Source of the DNA: Clostridium intestinale DSM 6191
GTDB lineage: Bacteria; Bacillota; Clostridia; Clostridiales; Clostridiaceae
Assembly (NCBI RefSeq): GCF_900130055.1
Contig: NZ_FQXU01000009.1
Location: 36,500 to 100,499, forward strand
DNA length: 64,000 nucleotides
Direction of reading: 5' to 3'
The notes beneath the pieces are model-generated. The model had not been told where the DNA came from. It made no database searches and worked only from the letters and a program-made list of their open reading frames with translations. Made by a program: the position numbers and the translations under genes. Shown piece after piece: positions 60,599-64,000 of the stretch. How positions within the stretch are numbered: the stretch's first letter is position 1; every line of letters begins with the position of its first letter.

Positions 60599-61405
60599 AT
60601 GTTATTATATGGTTTGTTAGGAGAAAAACTCACTCACTCATTATCCCCAGAAATTCATGATGTTATATTTAAGAATTTAAATATAAAAGCAAGATACTCT
60701 TTATTTCAAGTAGAAAAAGAAAATGTCTGTAAAGTGATTGATTCTCTAAAGGTTTTAGGTATATCAGGAATAAATGTAACAATTCCTTATAAAGAAGAAA
60801 TAATTAAGTATTTGGATGAAATATCAGAAGAAGCAAAAAATATAGGTGCAGTTAATACTGTAGTTATAAAAGATAATAAATCCTATGGCTATAATACAGA
60901 TTATTTTGGATTTGGGAGTATGCTTAAAAGAGAAGATGTCACCGTAGAAGGAAAAACGGTGGTAGTTTTAGGTGCAGGGGGAGCAGCAAAGGCTATTATA
61001 CAGTATTTTAAAGATAGTAAGGCTAAAGAAATATATTTAGTATCTAGAAATAAAGAGAAGATATATGAAAAGTATTCAGGTGTAACAGCTTTGGATTATG
61101 AAGAACTTAAAGAAATCTCGGGAGATATAATTGTTAATACTACTCCTTTAGGCATGTATCCTAACATAGAGGGCATACCAGTTAGTGAAGAGATAATAAA
61201 GAAGTATAAAGTAGCAGTAGATGCCATCTATAATCCACTAAAAACAAGGTTCTTGTTAACAGCAGAATCCCAAGGACTAAAAGCTATAAATGGATTATAT
61301 ATGCTTATTGACCAAGCTATAAAGGCTGAAGAAATTTGGCACGATCAAGCTATTGATGGAAAAATCGGGGAAGAAATATATGAAGATTTATGCAAATTAT
61401 TTTGA
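60599..61405 (+). CDS. aroE: Shikimate dehydrogenase
   Basis: NADPH-dependent reduction of 3-dehydroshikimate to shikimate, 268 aa. It has GLLGEKLTHSLSPEIHD (substrate serines), GINVTIPYKEEI with the catalytic Lys, NTVVIKDNKSYGYNTDYFG with the Asp, the nucleotide loop VVLGAGGAAKAII and NGLYMLIDQA near the C-terminus. AGGGGGC precedes the ATG. Confidence 0.95.
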   Translation: MLLYGLLGEKLTHSLSPEIHDVIFKNLNIKARYSLFQVEKENVCKVIDSLKVLGISGINVTIPYKEEIIKYLDEISEEAKNIGAVNTVVIKDNKSYGYNTDYFGFGSMLKREDVTVEGKTVVVLGAGGAAKAIIQYFKDSKAKEIYLVSRNKEKIYEKYSGVTALDYEELKEISGDIIVNTTPLGMYPNIEGIPVSEEIIKKYKVAVDAIYNPLKTRFLLTAESQGLKAINGLYMLIDQAIKAEEIWHDQAIDGKIGEEIYEDLCKLF

Positions 61406-61419
61406 GTGAGGAGAGAAGT

Positions 61420-61938
61420 ATGCGCAAGAATTTAGTGCTAATAGGAATGCCAGGATCAGGGAAAACTACTATTGGAAAATTAGTATCAGAAAAGCTGAAT
61501 TATGATTTTGTTGATATGGATGAATATATGAAAACAAAATATAAAAAAAGTATAAATGATATGTTTTTAAATGGGGAAGATTATTTTAGACAAGAAGAAA
61601 GTAAATGCTGTGAGGAGATAAGTAATATCCAAAACAGTATAATATCAACTGGCGGTGGAGTAATAAAAAAGAAACATAACGTTGATTTACTTGGATCTAC
61701 AGGTATAATAATATTTATAGATAGGACAGTTAATGATATATTGTCAGATATAGAAGTTTCCTCAAGACCACTATTAAAAGATGGGAAAGAAAAGTTATAT
61801 AAATTATATGAAGAAAGGTACAATCTTTATAGGGAGTATGCTCATATAATTATAAAAAACGATAAAAACTTAGATGAAGTTGTAGAAGATATTGTAAACA
61901 AGTATAAAGAAGCTAATAATTCTTTATCTGATGTCTAG
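61420..61938 (+). CDS. aroK: Shikimate kinase
   Basis: Phosphorylates shikimate at O3, 172 aa. P-loop LIGMPGSGKTTIGKL, shikimate-binding VDMDEYM and RQEESKCCEEI, ISTGGGVI, and lid arginine in SRPLL. The start is ATG 61420 with GAGGAGAG upstream. A longer reading begins inside aroE. The stop codon directly abuts the structured element at 61939-62102, so insertion of that element may have replaced the last few codons. Confidence 0.94.
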   Translation: MRKNLVLIGMPGSGKTTIGKLVSEKLNYDFVDMDEYMKTKYKKSINDMFLNGEDYFRQEESKCCEEISNIQNSIISTGGGVIKKKHNVDLLGSTGIIIFIDRTVNDILSDIEVSSRPLLKDGKEKLYKLYEERYNLYREYAHIIIKNDKNLDEVVEDIVNKYKEANNSLSDV

Positions 61939-62102
61939 CCACTGTAACACTCCCACGCACTGTGTGAAAGCGACTATGCCAAATATAAAATTTGGAGTAT
62001 CTGCTTTTCTTCAAGAGGGAGATAACAGTGGCACGACCCTAGATAAGTTCAACTAAGATTCAGATGGAGATCAAACACCATCTGAATCAAGTTTCACTTG
62101 AT
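61939..62102 (+). ncRNA. Structured element resembling an IS200/IS605-type right end / omegaRNA-like RNA
   Basis: Nested pairing: CCACTGT (61939-61945) with ACAGTGG (62025-62031); CTCCC (61950-61954) with GGGAG (62017-62021); CCAAAT (61979-61984) with ATTTGG (61990-61995). Then an 11-bp hairpin GATTCAGATGG (62057-62067) / CCATCTGAATC (62078-62088), and ATCAAGT-TTC-ACTTGAT (62086-62102). From memory this pattern resembles the 3' ends of clostridial TnpB-type elements, but no tnpB or tnpA is present. Base composition is richer in G+C than the flanks. Confidence 0.5.
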
Positions 62103-62171
62103 AGTGTAGTTTTGTAGTATGGTAGGTTAAGGAAAAGTAAAATTAAATGTAAATTCAGGAGGATGGTAGTA

Positions 62172-63185
62172 ATGATAGTTATAATGAATAGTAACGTGAA
62201 GGATGAAGAAATTAAAAAAGTAGTAGGAATAGTAGAAGGATTAGGTGTTCAAACTAACGTTTCAAAAGGAGATAGCCTTTGTGTGATTGGGTTAGTTGGG
62301 GATACTTCTAGAATAGATGGAGACAAACTTATGGCACTAGACGGAGTAGATAAGGTTCTAAAGGTTCAAGAACCTTATAAAAAAGCAAATAGACTATTTA
62401 AACCAGATAATAGCATAATAGATGTACGAGGAAATAAGATTGGGGGAAGTAACTTCTCTGTTATGGCAGGTCCTTGCTCAGTAGAAAGTGAAGAGCAGAT
62501 AATAGAAGTAGCTGAAGCAGTTAAAAAATCAGGAGCTAACTTCCTAAGAGGAGGAGCTTTTAAGCCTAGAACATCCCCTTATAGTTTTCAAGGCTTAGAG
62601 CTTGAAGGACTTAATCTTTTAATGAAAGCAAGAGAAGCAACAGGACTTCCAATAGTTACAGAAATAATGTCTACGGACTACATTGATGAGTTTGTAGAAA
62701 AAGTGGATGTAATACAGGTTGGAGCTAGAAATATGCAAAACTTTGACCTTTTAAAACAATTAGGTAAATGCTCTACCCCTATACTATTAAAAAGAGGACT
62801 ATCGGCAACCTATGAAGAATGGATAATGTCGGCGGAATATATAATGGCGGGCGGTAATGAAAATGTAATTCTTTGTGAAAGAGGTATAAGAACTTTTGAA
62901 ACTTACACAAGAAATACTTTGGATTTAAGTGCTATACCAGTATTAAGAAAGTTAACTCATCTACCAATAATCATAGACCCTTCTCATGCTGGAGGTATGT
63001 GGTGGTTAGTTGAATCTATGGCAAAAGCTGCTGTAGTAGCTGGAGCAGATGGACTTATGATAGAAGTTCACAATGACCCAGCTAATGCTTTAAGCGATGG
63101 TGGTCAATCTCTTAAACCACAAGTTTTTGATGATGTTATGAAAAAAGTAAAAGTTTTGGTTGAACTTGAGGAAAGGAAGCTTTAA
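62172..63185 (+). CDS. aroF: 3-deoxy-7-phosphoheptulonate synthase (DAHP synthase), second copy
   Basis: A 337-aa type I-beta DAHP synthase, clearly paralogous to the product of 55009-56025 across its length, including the N-terminal regulatory domain (about 1-75). Segments [53 protein letters not shown] and [18 protein letters not shown] are shared. The regulatory domain is the most divergent part, so the copies may respond to different amino acids. ATG 62172 has AGGAGG 9 nt upstream. ATG 62163 has no spacing. Followed by tyrA. Confidence 0.95.
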   Translation: MIVIMNSNVKDEEIKKVVGIVEGLGVQTNVSKGDSLCVIGLVGDTSRIDGDKLMALDGVDKVLKVQEPYKKANRLFKPDNSIIDVRGNKIGGSNFSVMAGPCSVESEEQIIEVAEAVKKSGANFLRGGAFKPRTSPYSFQGLELEGLNLLMKAREATGLPIVTEIMSTDYIDEFVEKVDVIQVGARNMQNFDLLKQLGKCSTPILLKRGLSATYEEWIMSAEYIMAGGNENVILCERGIRTFETYTRNTLDLSAIPVLRKLTHLPIIIDPSHAGGMWWLVESMAKAAVVAGADGLMIEVHNDPANALSDGGQSLKPQVFDDVMKKVKVLVELEERKL

Positions 63186-63211
63186 GACTTATAAGCTATT
63201 AGGTAAGAAAT

Positions 63212-64000
63212 ATGAAGATTACTATAATAGGCTTAGGAGTCATAGGTGGTTCCTTTGCAATGGCATTAAATGCTTTAAATGAGCATGAAATTTATGGTGT
63301 GGATAGAAATAAAGACACTTTAGAAAAGGCTTTAGATTTAGGGATAATAACAAAGGGATGCACATCTGGAGATGAGTTTATTAAAGAAAGTGATTTAATA
63401 ATAATTGGATTATATCCATCTCTTGTTATAGATTTTCTTAAAAAGAATAAAGACAATTTCAAAGATGGAGCTATAATAACTGATGTTACAGGTATAAAAG
63501 AAACTTTTATAGCTGAAGCTTTAGATATAATTCCAGAAGGTGTAGATTTTATATTTGGTCATCCTATGGCTGGTAGAGAAAAAAGAGGAATAGATTTTGC
63601 TTCAAAGGAAGTCTTTAAAGGAGCAAATTATCTTCTAACTCCTCATAGCAAAAATAAAGAAGCTAATTTAAAGCTTATGGAAGAATTAGTGTTAAAAATA
63701 GGCTTTAAAAAGGTTAGAAAGATAACACCAAAAGAGCATGATAAAATCATTTCTTTTACCTCTCAATTACCTCATGCAATTGCTGTAGCATTAATAAATA
63801 GCGATAATCAAGAGTTCGATACTGGGTCATTTATTGGAGATTCATATAGAGATTTAACTAGAATAGCTAACATAAATGAGGAATTATGGAGTGAACTATT
63901 TTTAGGCAATAAAGAGAATCTACTAAATAGTATAGAAGATTTTGAAAAGCAGTTAGATATCATTAAAGATGCAGTAAAATATGGGGATATAGATAAACTT
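63212..64000 (+). CDS. tyrA: Prephenate dehydrogenase, 3' end beyond the window
   Basis: 263 codons are visible, with no stop before the edge. Oxidatively decarboxylates prephenate to 4-hydroxyphenylpyruvate for Tyr. The N-terminal NAD-binding loop is ITIIGLGVIGGSFAMAL, with GVDRNKDTLEKA (acidic end of strand 2, so NAD preference), TDVTGIKE, FGHPMAGREKRGIDFA and TSQLPHAIAVAL. AGGTAAG lies 5 nt before the ATG. It follows the second DAHP synthase by 26 bp, so Tyr synthesis may be tied to that copy. Confidence 0.93.
   Translation, partial: MKITIIGLGVIGGSFAMALNALNEHEIYGVDRNKDTLEKALDLGIITKGCTSGDEFIKESDLIIIGLYPSLVIDFLKKNKDNFKDGAIITDVTGIKETFIAEALDIIPEGVDFIFGHPMAGREKRGIDFASKEVFKGANYLLTPHSKNKEANLKLMEELVLKIGFKKVRKITPKEHDKIISFTSQLPHAIAVALINSDNQEFDTGSFIGDSYRDLTRIANINEELWSELFLGNKENLLNSIEDFEKQLDIIKDAVKYGDIDKL

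Overview
The window looks like a chromosomal segment of a spore-forming Clostridium (sensu stricto). The DNA is very A+T-rich, Arg is written almost only as AGA/AGG, and strong GGAGG-type ribosome binding sites and simple Rho-independent terminators are everywhere. It carries T-box leaders on two aminoacyl-tRNA synthetase genes, a cobalamin riboswitch, a gerK-like spore germinant receptor, a reverse rubrerythrin and an Agr-type peptide signalling locus. I saw no rRNA, tRNA, CRISPR array or intact transposase gene. The species is not determined.

Layout. 1-2 kb: prfC on the minus strand, preceded by two copies of a hairpin-forming intergenic repeat. 2-14 kb: a vitamin B12 block (two tandem Cof-type HAD phosphatases, cobD, cobalamin riboswitch, cobT-cobU-cobS-cobC-cobQ-cbiB, then a BtuFCD-type ABC importer and a third Cof-type HAD). 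14-17.5 kb: an LCP cell-wall ligase, galU and trpS with a Trp T-box. 17.5-21.5 kb: a divergent gerKB / gerKA-gerKC germinant receptor. 21.5-30.5 kb: an AlbA-type protein, a P-loop protein, tyrS, a FliK-like/FlhB-tail-like pair, a metallophosphoesterase, a soluble chemoreceptor-like protein, a DUF2225 protein and a small (p)ppGpp synthetase. 30.5-34 kb: an operon of a 22-residue-repeat protein, a MoxR-like AAA+ ATPase and a HExxH + VWA protein. 34-40 kb: a HesB-like protein, a methyltransferase-like protein, aroD, leuS with a Leu T-box, and a YccF protein.

40-40.6 kb holds a cluster of five more copies of the hairpin repeat and a 9-copy tandem 8-mer. 40.7-44.4 kb: an OmpR-type two-component pair and reverse rubrerythrin. 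44.5-48.3 kb looks horizontally acquired (CGN arginine codons, visibly higher G+C): a divergent tetR / ketopantoate-reductase-like pair bracketed by ~70-bp related repeats, then a MATE exporter behind a long leader. 48.5-51.3 kb: an ArsR-type repressor next to lon, both preceded by the same operator. 51.4-54.7 kb: an Agr quorum-sensing operon (small membrane peptide, agrB, a 54-aa agrD, agrC, agrA) behind a pair of LytTR-type direct repeats. 54.7-64 kb: the aromatic amino-acid operon aroF-aroB-aroA-aroC-pheA-aroE-aroK-aroF2-tyrA (tyrA runs off the end).

The most striking element is in front of the aromatic operon. A consensus promoter transcribes a 40-codon leader peptide in which nine of twelve consecutive residues are Phe, Tyr or Trp. 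An intrinsic terminator follows just before aroF. The last ten bases ending at the leader stop codon are perfectly complementary to the 5' part of that terminator. This is the layout expected of ribosome-mediated attenuation, which is unusual in Firmicutes, where T-boxes normally do this job. The missing shikimate gene, aroD, lies 18 kb upstream at 36 kb.
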